A stretch of DNA of 64,000 nucleotides from DATJSJ01 sp035504175. GTDB taxonomy: Bacteria > Pseudomonadota > Alphaproteobacteria > Acetobacterales > Acetobacteraceae. The stretch lies in contig DATJSJ010000199.1 of the NCBI GenBank assembly GCA_035504175.1, positions 1 to 64,000 on the forward strand, read 5' to 3'. This document shows, one piece after another, positions 17,477-26,080 of the stretch. The notes beneath the pieces were generated by a model that searched no databases, was not told the origin of the DNA, and saw only the letters and a program-made list of their open reading frames with translations. A program made the position numbers and the translations under genes. Numbering within the stretch: position 1 is the first letter of the stretch; every line of letters starts with the position of its first letter.

Positions 17477-17665
17477 AGATGTCTCCCCCTTTCGCGTCCG
17501 AGAAGCGCGTGCTCGACCCGGACCGTCCGCCATCCATGGCCGCCCCGCCGCCGCTTCGGCAAGCGCCCCGCCGCGCGAGAAACCCTGAACCCCCGCTGGC
17601 GCGCACGTCCGGACGCGACGGAGCGCCGGCGCCCTGCCCGGGCGCCCGACGGCGGGCGCTCGCGC

Positions 17666-18085
17666 TTATTCCCCCATCACGTGCAGCACCACGCTTCGCC
17701 GGTGCGGCGCGCTGCGATGCTCGAACAGATAGATCCCCTGCCACGTGCCAAGCGCCGGCTGCCCCTCGATCACCGGCAGAGCAAGCTGCGTCGTCGTCAA
17801 TGCGGCACGGATATGCGCCGGCATGTCGTCCGGCCCCTCCGCGTCATGCCGGTAGCGGGGATCACCGTCGGGCGCGAGCCGCACGAAGAACGCCTCCAGA
17901 TCGGCGCGCACGTCGGGATCGGCGTTCTCCTGCACCAGCAGCGAAGCGGAGGTGTGCCGGCAGAACAGCGTCAGCAGGCCGGTCTCGATGCGCTGCCCGG
18001 CAAGCCAGGTGCAGACCGGGGCCGTGATCTCGGCCAGCCCCCGCCCGCGAGTCGCGATGGTCAGGACGTGTGTCGCCTGGCGCAC
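17666..18085 (-). CDS. yjbQ: YjbQ/UPF0047 family protein
   Basis: A 139-residue YjbQ-type protein, family-typical in length. It contains LLTLFCRHTSASLLVQENADP, PAHIRAALTTTQLALPVIEG and LGTWQGIYLFEHR, with the conserved histidine and glutamine positions. Some members show weak thiamine-phosphate synthase activity, but the physiological role is not settled. It starts 12 bases after the htpG stop on the same strand, so the two are probably cotranscribed. Confidence 0.9.
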   Translation of the reverse strand: MRQATHVLTIATRGRGLAEITAPVCTWLAGQRIETGLLTLFCRHTSASLLVQENADPDVRADLEAFFVRLAPDGDPRYRHDAEGPDDMPAHIRAALTTTQLALPVIEGQPALGTWQGIYLFEHRSAPHRRSVVLHVMGE

Positions 18086-18097
18086 TCCTTGGCGTGC

Positions 18098-19966
18098 TCA
18101 GGCAAGCCCTGCGGCCAGCGCCGCCGCAACGCGCCGCGCGAACGCGGCCGGGTCTTTCGGCGTCTCGCCTTCCTGCACGTGCGCGAGATCAAGCAGCGTG
18201 CGGGCCGGCTCGGCGAGATCGGACTCGGTCTCCGCCCGCACCGCCAGCGCCCGGATCAGCGCGTGGCGCGGATTGATCTCCAGCACCGGCGGCGCCGCCG
18301 GCAGGGCGCGGCCGGACCGGCGCAGCAGCCGCTGCATCGACAAATCGGGGCCGCTCTCCCGCGCCGCGAGCACCACCGCGCTGTCCACCAGGCGGTCGGT
18401 CGCGCGCACGTCGGACACCTCGCCGCCAAGCGCCTCCTTGAGTTTCAGCACCAGGCGCGTGACATCGGCCGCCTCGCCGGCCGGCTGCTCCGGCGCGAAT
18501 TTGGAGAGGTCCTCGCTCGCCTGGGTGATGCTGCGCAGCTTGCGGCCCTCGTATTCGTCGAGCCGCTCCGGCCAGAACGTGTCGACCGGATCGGCGAGCA
18601 GCAGCACCTCCAGCCCGCGCGCGCGATAGCCTTCGAGCTGCGGCGAGGCGGCGAGTGCCGCGGCATCATCGCCTGCAAGGTAGTAGATCGCGTCCTGCGC
18701 CGGCTTCAGGCGCGCGACGTAGTCGGCAAGCCCGGTCCAACCCTCGACGGCGGAGGAGCGGAAACGCAGCAGGGCGGACAACTCCTTGCGGTGCTCGCTG
18801 TCCTCCCAGATGCCTTCCTTCAGCACCGGGCCGAAATTCTCCCAGAACCCGGCATATTCCTTCTCGTCCTTGGCGCGGGTCTTGAGCTCGGAGAGCACGC
18901 GGTTGGTGACGGCGCGGCGGATGCGCGCCAGCACCGGCGTCGCCTGCAGCATCTCGCGCGAGACGTTGAGCGGTAAATCCTCGGTGTCGACGACGCCCTG
19001 CACGAAGCGCAGCCAGGCCGGCAGCAGCTCGGCGTCGTCGGTGATGAACATCCGCCGCACATGCAGGCGCACGTGCGACTTGCGGTCGCCCTCGAGCAGG
19101 TCGAAGGGGCGCGAGCCGGGAATGAACAGCAGCGCGAAGAACTCGAGCGAGCCCTCGGCCCGCCAGTGCAGCGTCGCCCAGGGCGTGTCGAACAGATGCC
19201 CGAGATGGCGATAGAATTCGTTGTATGACTGCTCGGTGACCTCGGCCTTCGGCTTGCGCCAGACCGCGGTGCCCTCATTCGCGGCGACGTCCTTGCCGTC
19301 GCGGGCGATGGTGATCGGGATGGTGACGTGATCGGCCCATTTGCGGACGATCGCCTCCAGCCGGACCGGATCGAGATACTCGTCGGCGTCGGGCTTCAGA
19401 TGCAGGACGATCTCGGTGCCCGGTTCCTCGCGCTCGGCAGGCGCGAGCGTGAACTCGCCACTCCCCTGCGACTCCCAGCGCCAGGCCTCATCGCTGCCGG
19501 CGCGGCGGGAGGTGACCTCGACGCGGTCGGCGACCATGAAGGCGGAATAGAAGCCGACGCCGAACTGGCCGATCAGACCCGGTATGTCGCGGCTCTCGCC
19601 CTCGGCAGCGGCGGCCGCGAGGCTCTGGCCGAAGGCGCGCGTGCCGGAGCGGGCGATGGTGCCGAGATTGTCCGCGAGCTCCGACTTGCTCATGCCGATC
19701 CCGGCATCGGCGATGGTGAGCGTGCGCCCGGGCTTGTCCGGCAGGATCCGGATCTTGGGGTCGGACGGGGCGTTGATCGCCTGGTTGGTCAGGGCTTCGA
19801 AGCGCCGGCGATCGGTCGCGTCGGCGGCATTGGCGACCAGCTCGCGCAGGAAGATCTCGCGGTCCGAATAGAGGGAATGGACGACGAGATCGAGCAGCCT
19901 GCCGACCTCGGCGCTGAATTCGTGCCGTTCCGCCCCGGCTGCCGTCGATTCCGCCGTGCCGCTCAT
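18098..19966 (-). CDS. htpG: Molecular chaperone HtpG (Hsp90)
   Basis: A 622-residue Hsp90. The N-terminal GHKL ATP site shows SLYSDREIFLRELVANAADA, ADAGIGMSKSELADNLGTIA and GQFGVGFYSAFMVADRV. The middle domain has LYVRRMFI-like and LPLNVSREMLQ elements, and the C-terminal dimerisation region is present. The length matches bacterial HtpG. ATG 19966 (MSGTAESTAAG) is chosen over one 48 bases upstream because family homology begins about ten residues later. HtpG assists folding and maturation of client proteins under stress. yjbQ follows directly. Confidence 0.95.
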   Translation of the reverse strand: MSGTAESTAAGAERHEFSAEVGRLLDLVVHSLYSDREIFLRELVANAADATDRRRFEALTNQAINAPSDPKIRILPDKPGRTLTIADAGIGMSKSELADNLGTIARSGTRAFGQSLAAAAAEGESRDIPGLIGQFGVGFYSAFMVADRVEVTSRRAGSDEAWRWESQGSGEFTLAPAEREEPGTEIVLHLKPDADEYLDPVRLEAIVRKWADHVTIPITIARDGKDVAANEGTAVWRKPKAEVTEQSYNEFYRHLGHLFDTPWATLHWRAEGSLEFFALLFIPGSRPFDLLEGDRKSHVRLHVRRMFITDDAELLPAWLRFVQGVVDTEDLPLNVSREMLQATPVLARIRRAVTNRVLSELKTRAKDEKEYAGFWENFGPVLKEGIWEDSEHRKELSALLRFRSSAVEGWTGLADYVARLKPAQDAIYYLAGDDAAALAASPQLEGYRARGLEVLLLADPVDTFWPERLDEYEGRKLRSITQASEDLSKFAPEQPAGEAADVTRLVLKLKEALGGEVSDVRATDRLVDSAVVLAARESGPDLSMQRLLRRSGRALPAAPPVLEINPRHALIRALAVRAETESDLAEPARTLLDLAHVQEGETPKDPAAFARRVAAALAAGLA

Positions 19967-20049
19967 CCGGTGTGTCTCCCGCGTTCTCGGACCGGCCGCG
20001 ATATGCGCCGGCATCGGCCGGTGTTCAACGGGCCGAGGCCGGCCGCCGG

Positions 20050-20988
20050 TCAGCCACCCTGGCAGCCGCTTGCGTTGACATACAGGGCGTAGACCGAGTG
20101 GCTGGCCGCCATGAACAGCCGGTTCCGCTTGCGCCCGCCGAAGCAGAGATTGGCGCAGCGTTCCGGGAGCGCGATGCGGCCGATCGGCGCGCCGCCCGGG
20201 TTGAACACCATGACGCCGTCCAGCTCCGGCCGGCCCATGCCCCAGCCGGCCCAGAGATTGCCGTCGGTGTCGACGCGGAAGCCGTCCGGCGTGCCGTCCC
20301 CGGCCTCGATGAAGACGCGGCCGCCGGCCAGCCGGTCGCCCTCGCCGCTCACGTCGTAGGCACGGATGCGTCGCGGCTGCGCGCGGGATTCAACGATGTA
20401 GAGGATCCGCTCGTCGGGCGAGAAGGCGAGCCCGTTCGGCCCGGCGAGGTCGTCGGCGACCACCCGGACGGCGGCGGTCGCCGGGTCGATGCGGTAGACG
20501 GCGGCCGGGGTTTCGGCCTCGGCCCTGTCACCCTCGTAATCGCCGGCGATGCCGAAGGGCGGGTCGGTGAACCATATCGAGCCGTCGGATTTCACCACCA
20601 CGTCATTGGGTGAGTTGAGCCGCTTGCCGTCGATGCGGTCGGCCAGCGTGGTGATCGTGCCGTCGTATTCAGTGCGACTGACCCGCCTGCCGCCATGTTC
20701 GCAGGTGACGAGTCGTCCCTGCCGGTCGCGCGTGTTGCCGTTGCTGTAGCCGGACGGCCGGCGGAAGGTGCTGACGGTGCCGGTCTCCTCGTCCCAGCGC
20801 AGCATGCGGTTGCCCGGGATGTCGCTCCACAGCAGGAAGCGTCCGTCGCCGAACCAGACCGGTCCCTCGCACCAGCGGCACCCGGTGGCGAGCCGTTCCA
20901 CGCTCGCATTGAACAGCCGGTATTGTGCGAAGCTCGGGTGCAGGATTTCGATTGCCGGATCCGGGTAGCGCGCACCGCTCTCGTCCAT
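20050..20988 (-). CDS. SMP-30/gluconolactonase family hydrolase
   Basis: A 312-residue six-bladed beta-propeller of the SMP-30/gluconolaconase/LRE family. Metal-site landmarks are EGPVWFGDGRFLLWSDIPGN (Glu), LNSPNDVVVKSDGSIWFTDP (Asn) and FSPDERILYIVES, with GTPDGFRVDTDGNLW carrying the Asp. These calcium or zinc enzymes open sugar lactones or other lactones and esters. There is no signal peptide. ATG 20988 was chosen over upstream in-frame codons inside the intergenic repeat. It follows the GH3-like gene on the same strand, separated by 67 bases holding a hairpin. Confidence 0.88.
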   Translation of the reverse strand: MDESGARYPDPAIEILHPSFAQYRLFNASVERLATGCRWCEGPVWFGDGRFLLWSDIPGNRMLRWDEETGTVSTFRRPSGYSNGNTRDRQGRLVTCEHGGRRVSRTEYDGTITTLADRIDGKRLNSPNDVVVKSDGSIWFTDPPFGIAGDYEGDRAEAETPAAVYRIDPATAAVRVVADDLAGPNGLAFSPDERILYIVESRAQPRRIRAYDVSGEGDRLAGGRVFIEAGDGTPDGFRVDTDGNLWAGWGMGRPELDGVMVFNPGGAPIGRIALPERCANLCFGGRKRNRLFMAASHSVYALYVNASGCQGG

Positions 20989-21025
20989 GGGCACTTTCTC
21001 CCCCAACTGCGTGGCCTGAAGTGAA

Positions 21026-21058
21026 AGGGGTGCAGGGGACGACTGTCCCCTGCCCTTA
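21026..21058 (+). repeat. GC-rich intergenic hairpin, probable repeat copy 2
   Basis: GCAGGGGAC (21032-21040) pairs perfectly with GTCCCCTGC (21045-21053) around GACT. It sits three bases after the stop of the GH3-like gene when read on the minus strand. The flanks GGGGTGCAGGGG and TGCCCTT resemble the element at 7586-7625. It may serve as the terminator of the GH3-like gene or as a processing site before the SMP-30 gene. Confidence 0.5.
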
Positions 21059-22615
21059 TTCTTCCTTGCCTGCCTTAACCACCGATTCCCCGGCAAACCC
21101 CCGAAGATCCGCGAACAGCATCGCGTCATTGATGATTCGCGGCACCTTGTTCTGTCCGCCGAGTCGTCCGCGTCGCCGCATCCATTCTGCGAACGTCCCG
21201 GACGCGGCGAAATGCACGCGTGGCGGCAGCATGGCGACGTCGCCGGCGCGGTGGGCGGTGTAGTCCTCGTTCTGACGTTTCAGCGCCGCGTCCAGCGTGG
21301 CGGCGAAGGCTGCCGGATCGGCCGTACCGCCGGCGAGTTCGACGATGAAGAGGTGGCCGCCGCGCGGCTCCCCCGGGTGCGGGTAGATGACGCCGACCGC
21401 GTAGTCGGCGACCCCGGTTGCGCTCGCGGCGGCCGCTTCGGCGATGGCATCGTCGATTTCGCGGCCGATCAGGTGTTCGCCGAAGGCGGAGAGCATGTAG
21501 GCGGTGCGGCCGGTGATCAGCAGGCGCGGCGGGTCCAGCGTGAGAAGAGTGACCGTGTCACCCAGCCGGTAGGCCCAGAGCCCGGCATTGCTGGAGACGA
21601 TCAGCGCATAGTTCACCCCGGTCTCGGCATTGGCGATCCAGTGCCGCGGTGCTTCGGGATCATCGGCGCGATCGGCGGGGACGAATTCGTAGAACAGGCC
21701 ATTGTCCAGCAGCAGCCGCATGCCCTGGTCCGGGCCGCGGTCGGCGACGGCGATGAAGCCCTCGCTCGCGGCATAGACTTCGCGGGTCTCGGCATGGCCG
21801 CCGGCGAGCCATTGGGCGAACAGGTCGCGATAGGGGGCGAAGGCGACGCCGCCGTGCACGAGCAGCTCGAGATCGGGGAAGAAGGCGGCAAGGCGGCGCG
21901 GGCGGTCGGGATGCGCGGCGGCGAGCCGGTCGAAGAAGGGGAGCATCCAGCTCGGCGTGCCGGAGAGGCTGCGCACGTCCTCGCGCAGCGAGGCCGGCAC
22001 CAGCGCCGCGATCTTGCGGTCCCATTGCGGGATCAGGGCCAGGTCCGGCGGCGGAAAGGTGCGGGGACGGGCCCAGCGCGGCACCTCGACCGCTGCGATA
22101 CCGGAAAGATCGCCGCCATGGACGCCGGGCGCAAGCCGTTCCAGCGCGGTGCTGCCGCCGAGCAGGAAGCTGGTGCCCGCCAGCACCCGGCTGTCCGGCC
22201 GGTTGGCGAGGTGAAAATACAGCGTGAGCAGCGCGGCGCGACGGTTGGCGCGCAGCATGGCGCGGCTGACCGGGATGCGCTTGGTGGTGTCGCCGGTGGT
22301 GCCGGAACTGTAGGCGAAATAGGGAATGCGTCCCGGCCAGGTCACGTCGCGCAGCACGGGATAGGCGGGCTGCCACCATTCCCGCCAGAACGCCTCGTAA
22401 CCGCGGACAGGAATACAGGCCTGGAAGGCCGCGACGCTGTCGATCGCGGCGAAGCCGTGCGCACGGCCGAAGCGGGTGCGGCTCGCGCGGCGCAGCAGCG
22501 CGCGCAGTTGCAGCGCCTGCGCCCCGGCCGGGTCCATGCAATCGAGCGCGGCCAGGCGCCGCGCCGCCAGCCGCCGCAGCGTAGGGGTCAGGTCGAGCAC
22601 GCCGTCCGGCGGCAA
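21056..22615 (-). CDS. GH3 family acyl-acid-amido-synthetase-like protein
   Basis: A 519-residue protein of the GH3 adenylate-forming family. The ATP motif FAYSSGTTGDTTKRIPVS is near residue 100. LLLGGSTALE-like and VYAASEGFIAVAD are the second and third adenylation motifs, and YRLGDTVTL with LLITGRTAYMLSAFGEHLIG forms the hinge. Plant GH3 enzymes conjugate jasmonate or auxin to amino acids; bacterial ones are largely uncharacterised but should activate a carboxylic acid with ATP and pass it to an amine. The start is a TTG at 22615 with a weak ribosome site; GTG 22600 is an alternative. It lies 46 bases after a penicillin-acylase-type amidase gene. Confidence 0.87.
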   Translation of the reverse strand: MPPDGVLDLTPTLRRLAARRLAALDCMDPAGAQALQLRALLRRASRTRFGRAHGFAAIDSVAAFQACIPVRGYEAFWREWWQPAYPVLRDVTWPGRIPYFAYSSGTTGDTTKRIPVSRAMLRANRRAALLTLYFHLANRPDSRVLAGTSFLLGGSTALERLAPGVHGGDLSGIAAVEVPRWARPRTFPPPDLALIPQWDRKIAALVPASLREDVRSLSGTPSWMLPFFDRLAAAHPDRPRRLAAFFPDLELLVHGGVAFAPYRDLFAQWLAGGHAETREVYAASEGFIAVADRGPDQGMRLLLDNGLFYEFVPADRADDPEAPRHWIANAETGVNYALIVSSNAGLWAYRLGDTVTLLTLDPPRLLITGRTAYMLSAFGEHLIGREIDDAIAEAAAASATGVADYAVGVIYPHPGEPRGGHLFIVELAGGTADPAAFAATLDAALKRQNEDYTAHRAGDVAMLPPRVHFAASGTFAEWMRRRGRLGGQNKVPRIINDAMLFADLRGFAGESVVKAGKEE

Positions 22616-22661
22616 CGCGCCATTCCGCCCGGCGCGGCGGCCCGCCCGCGGAAAACCCAGC

Positions 22662-24923
22662 TCATCCGGCCGGCCGCAGCACGGTGCGATGGCCGAAGCG
22701 CGCGCGCGCGGTCTCTGCCCGGAGCGGCACCGTGATCATGCCGCCGGTGCGCCAGAGCGGCACCTGGTCGGTGGCGTTGGCGCTGCCGAGCCAGCCGTCC
22801 TGGCCGCCGAACAGCACGAAGCGGTTGGCGTCGGGATCGGCCAGGTCGGAGACGTGGCGGGCGCAGGAGCCGAAGCCGATGGCATGGCGCGACGCGGTCA
22901 GCGGATGGCCGGTCTTGTACAGCGTCTCGCTGCCGCCCTCGCCGGGGAAGCGGGCGAAGACGTAGCGGCGGCCGATCACCGGCAGGGCGGCGAAATGATG
23001 CGCGACCCGGAAGCGATGCATGCGGCCCCAGACGCGGTCGCGCCGCAGCGCCCGTGTCGCCTCGCGCATGCCGCGCCCGATCAGGTGCGTCAGCGTCTGC
23101 GGCGGCGCCTGCAGGATGTCGCGGGTGACCAGCGCGCGGGTGATCCAGACCGCCTGATACGGCGCCAGGAGATGGCGGCGGCGCAGCCCCTGCGCGACGG
23201 TTGCGAGCAGCGCCTCGAACGCTACCGGCCCCGCGGCATCGCCGGCGTAGCGCCCGTCCCACTCGGCCAGCACCTCGCGCGCCGCGGCGGTCGCCGGATC
23301 GTCCGGGGCGCGGCTCAGCAGCAGGTCGCGCAGAGGCAGTACTCCGGGCTGGGCGACGTCGCGCTGCAGCAGCCGCAGATCCGGCTCGGTCAGCGGCTCC
23401 GGCCGCGCCAGCAGGCGCTGCATCCGCCGGGCCCGCTCGCCCGAGGAAAAGAAGTAGCCGACCGGGATGTCGCCGCCGTCCGGCCGCTCGTTGGCCGAGA
23501 CCACGAACCCCTCCGGCGGATCGGCCTGGCAGGGCAGCTCGTCGCTGGTGGCGAGCCCGGTCAGGGGCCAGGCCTGCCCCGGATCGGCAACCAGATCGGG
23601 GGGCGGCGATGCGGCGCGACGGGGAAGATGGGCGGCGGTCAGGCGCCCGACATGGCCCTGCGCATCGGCATAGACCATGGTCTGGCCGGGCACGGCGAAG
23701 CCGCGCAACGCGGCGCGGAAGTCCGTCCAGTCCCGGGCGCGCGCGACCGCGAGCATGGCGCCCATCTCGTCGCTCGGGCCGTGTCCGACCCAGCGCAGCG
23801 CCAGCGGCGCCCGGCTCTTCAGCAGCGGGCCGTCACTGACCACCGGGCCGAGCGGGCTTTCGCGCAGCCGGATCCGGCGGGCGCGGCCCCAGCGCACCCG
23901 CACCGTCTCCCGCCGCTCGATGATCTCACGCGCCGCGACCCGGGACAGGTCGTACAGCTCGCTGCTCGCGGCATGCAGGCTGGTGCCGCCCCAGCCGATC
24001 CACCGGTTGCGGCCGAGGGCCACGAACGGAAAGCCGGCCAGCATCAGCCCGACCGCGTTGTAGCCGGGGGAACTGAATCCGGCGATCAGCCAGGTGTTCG
24101 GCAAGGCAAGACCGAGATGCGGGTCGCTCGCGATCATCGCGGCACCGCTGGCGGTGCGGCTGCCGGCGACGGCGCAGGAATTGCTGCCGCCGCGCGCCGC
24201 GCGCGCGAGCGCCGCCTCGGTCAACCCGGCAATATCGTCGGCCTCCACAGGCTCGCCCGCCGGCGGCCAGAGCGGCGGCGCACCGGCGCCGAGCAGCAGC
24301 GGCCACAATGCCTCCCACTCGGCCCGCTCCAGGCGGCCGCGAGCCCGGAGCAGCCGCCCGAACACGAGCCACGACACGTCCACGGCGGCGAGCCGGGCGG
24401 TGGTGAACAGATCAGCCAGCGTCCACGGTTCGCGCCCGATTCCAAGCAGCTCGCATTCATGCGGCCGCGGTCCATGCATCAGCTGGTGGTTCACCCCGCG
24501 CAGGAAGCCCTCGGCCCAGCGCCGCGTCTCGGCATCGAGCCCGGCGACGATCGCATCGACGGCGCGGCCGAAATCGAACAGGCGCAAGGCACGGTCGATC
24601 TCGACCCCGAGCGGGCCAACCATCTCGGCCACCCGGCCGCGCGCAAGACGGCGCATGATCTCCATCTGCCCCAGCCGCAAATGCGCATGCACCAGGCCGA
24701 GCGCGGTCGCCAGATCCTCGTCGTGCTCCGCCTCCAGGTAGGGGATGGCGTGATCCTCCCAGTGGATGACCACGGGGGCATGCAGCGGCGCCGCCTCGGC
24801 GGCGATCATGGCGAGACGCTCCGGCAAGCTGGTCGGCCGGGCGGGCGGCTTCCAGGCGGCACGGACGAGCAGGCCAGCCGCCGCGGCGGCGCCCGAGAGG
24901 CGGCGGGGGGTCGGGGTGATCAC
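22662..24923 (-). CDS. Penicillin acylase family Ntn-hydrolase
   Basis: A 753-residue precursor. GGSNSCAVAGSRTASG marks the autocatalytic site: cleavage before about Ser247 would release a beta subunit whose N-terminal serine is the nucleophile. MIASDPHLGLALPNTW and GRNRWIGWGGTS are the usual follow-on motifs, and FVVSANERPDGGDIPVGYFF is a late family motif. Family members hydrolyse beta-lactam side chains, N-acyl homoserine lactones or lipopeptide amides. A classical signal peptide is weak (LSGAAAAAGLLVRAAW after a GTG start), so location is uncertain. It is followed by the GH3-like and SMP-30 genes, suggesting a joint amide/lactone pathway. Confidence 0.88.
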   Translation of the reverse strand: MITPTPRRLSGAAAAAGLLVRAAWKPPARPTSLPERLAMIAAEAAPLHAPVVIHWEDHAIPYLEAEHDEDLATALGLVHAHLRLGQMEIMRRLARGRVAEMVGPLGVEIDRALRLFDFGRAVDAIVAGLDAETRRWAEGFLRGVNHQLMHGPRPHECELLGIGREPWTLADLFTTARLAAVDVSWLVFGRLLRARGRLERAEWEALWPLLLGAGAPPLWPPAGEPVEADDIAGLTEAALARAARGGSNSCAVAGSRTASGAAMIASDPHLGLALPNTWLIAGFSSPGYNAVGLMLAGFPFVALGRNRWIGWGGTSLHAASSELYDLSRVAAREIIERRETVRVRWGRARRIRLRESPLGPVVSDGPLLKSRAPLALRWVGHGPSDEMGAMLAVARARDWTDFRAALRGFAVPGQTMVYADAQGHVGRLTAAHLPRRAASPPPDLVADPGQAWPLTGLATSDELPCQADPPEGFVVSANERPDGGDIPVGYFFSSGERARRMQRLLARPEPLTEPDLRLLQRDVAQPGVLPLRDLLLSRAPDDPATAAAREVLAEWDGRYAGDAAGPVAFEALLATVAQGLRRRHLLAPYQAVWITRALVTRDILQAPPQTLTHLIGRGMREATRALRRDRVWGRMHRFRVAHHFAALPVIGRRYVFARFPGEGGSETLYKTGHPLTASRHAIGFGSCARHVSDLADPDANRFVLFGGQDGWLGSANATDQVPLWRTGGMITVPLRAETARARFGHRTVLRPAG

Positions 24924-24982
24924 GGGGGGCGAGGTTTACTACGCAGGCGCGGGATCGTGAAATCGTGGGCGGAGTGAGGTAG

Positions 24983-25082
24983 GAAAGGCCAGGGGCTCCG
25001 CCCCTGGACCCCGCCAAAGGGCAGTCGCCCTTTGGAAACCCTGGACTCAAAGGCCTTGGGGGCTGGGGCTGTACGGCCCCGG
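24983..25082 (-). repeat. GC-rich multi-hairpin intergenic repeat, copy 3
   Basis: Three hairpins lie between the amidase and kinase genes. CCAGGGGC/GCCCCTGG (loop TCC) is at 24989-25007, CCAAAGGGC/GCCCTTTGG (loop AGTC) at 25014-25035, and a GGGGC/GCCCC pair is near 25065-25080. Read on the minus strand it ends GGGGCGGAGCCCC then TGGCCTTTCC. That is the same order and nearly the same bases as the end of the element at 7569-7625. Each hairpin is perfect in its stem. Confidence 0.6.
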
Positions 25083-25129
25083 CGGGGATCGGGCGGCGGA
25101 GCGGCCCCTGGCCTGCCTGGGAGGAAACC

Positions 25130-26080
25130 GTGCGCAAAATCGCCACCCTCGGGGAAATCCTGGTGGAGATCATGGCGGAGGACCGCGGCAGCGGCTTTCT
25201 GGCGCCGCTGCGGCTCATCGGCCCGTACCCGAGCGGCGCGCCGGCGATCTTCATCGACCAGGTCGGCCGGCTCGGCCATCCGTGCGGCATCATCGCCTGC
25301 GTCGGCGACGACGATTTCGGCCGCGTCAACGTCGAGCGGCTGCGCGCCGACGGCGTCGACGTCAGCGCCATCCGCATCGATCCCGACCGCGTCACCGGCA
25401 GCGCCTTCGTCCGCTACCGCGAGAGCGGCGACCGCGACTTCGTGTTCAACATCCGCCACAGCGCCGCCGGCCAGATCGCGCTCGACGACGCGGCGCAGGC
25501 GCTGCTGCGCGACTGCGGGCATCTGCACGTGATGGGCTCGTCGCTGTTCGCGCCGTCCATTGCCACACTCGCGCAGACGGCGGTACGGCAGGTACGGGAG
25601 GCGGGCGGAACGGTGTCCTTTGACCCGAACATCCGCAAGGAGATCCTCGGCGCGCCGGAGATCCGCGCGGCGCTCGATTTCATGCTGCGGCACTGCGACT
25701 TGTTCCTGCCGAGCGGGCCGGAGCTGACCCTGCTGACCGAAGCGAAGACCGAGGATGCGGCGATCGCCGAGATCCTCGGCCTCGGCGTCAGTGCGATCGT
25801 GGTCAAGCGCGGTGCGGACGGCGCCAGCTATCATGACCGTGAGACGACGCTCCGCATGCCCGCGTTCCGCGCCACCGAAATCGATCCGACCGGCGCCGGC
25901 GACTGCTTCGGTGCCACCTTCGTCGCCTGCCGATCGTTGGGGCGCGGCGTCGCCGAGAGCCTGCGCTACGCCAGCGCCGCCGGGGCGCGCACGGTCGGCG
26001 TGCGCGGACCGATGGAGGGCGCGGCCGGCTTCGCCGAACTCGACGCGCTGATCGCGGCGCAGCCGGAGGTGCACCAGTGA
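25130..26080 (+). CDS. PfkB-family sugar kinase (probable tagatose kinase)
   Basis: A 316-residue ribokinase-fold kinase. The N-terminus RKIATLGEILVEIMAED and VGRLGHPCGIIACVGDDDFG form the sugar-binding half. DPTGAGDCFGATFV near residue 250 holds the anion hole and the catalytic Asp. The GTG start at 25130 has GGGAGG five bases upstream. Its stop overlaps the next gene's GTG by 4 bases. That gene encodes a GatZ/KbaZ homologue. In Agrobacterium a PfkB kinase and a GatZ homologue act as D-tagatose kinase and D-tagatose-6-phosphate 4-epimerase in galactitol breakdown. The same roles are inferred here from the pairing. Confidence 0.85.
   Translation: MRKIATLGEILVEIMAEDRGSGFLAPLRLIGPYPSGAPAIFIDQVGRLGHPCGIIACVGDDDFGRVNVERLRADGVDVSAIRIDPDRVTGSAFVRYRESGDRDFVFNIRHSAAGQIALDDAAQALLRDCGHLHVMGSSLFAPSIATLAQTAVRQVREAGGTVSFDPNIRKEILGAPEIRAALDFMLRHCDLFLPSGPELTLLTEAKTEDAAIAEILGLGVSAIVVKRGADGASYHDRETTLRMPAFRATEIDPTGAGDCFGATFVACRSLGRGVAESLRYASAAGARTVGVRGPMEGAAGFAELDALIAAQPEVHQ

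Noticed and set aside
22476..24977. Long plus-strand open frame (833 codons) across the amidase gene
   Set aside because: It is antisense to a clear penicillin-acylase gene, is arginine/glycine/alanine-rich and shows no family motif; a product of high GC.
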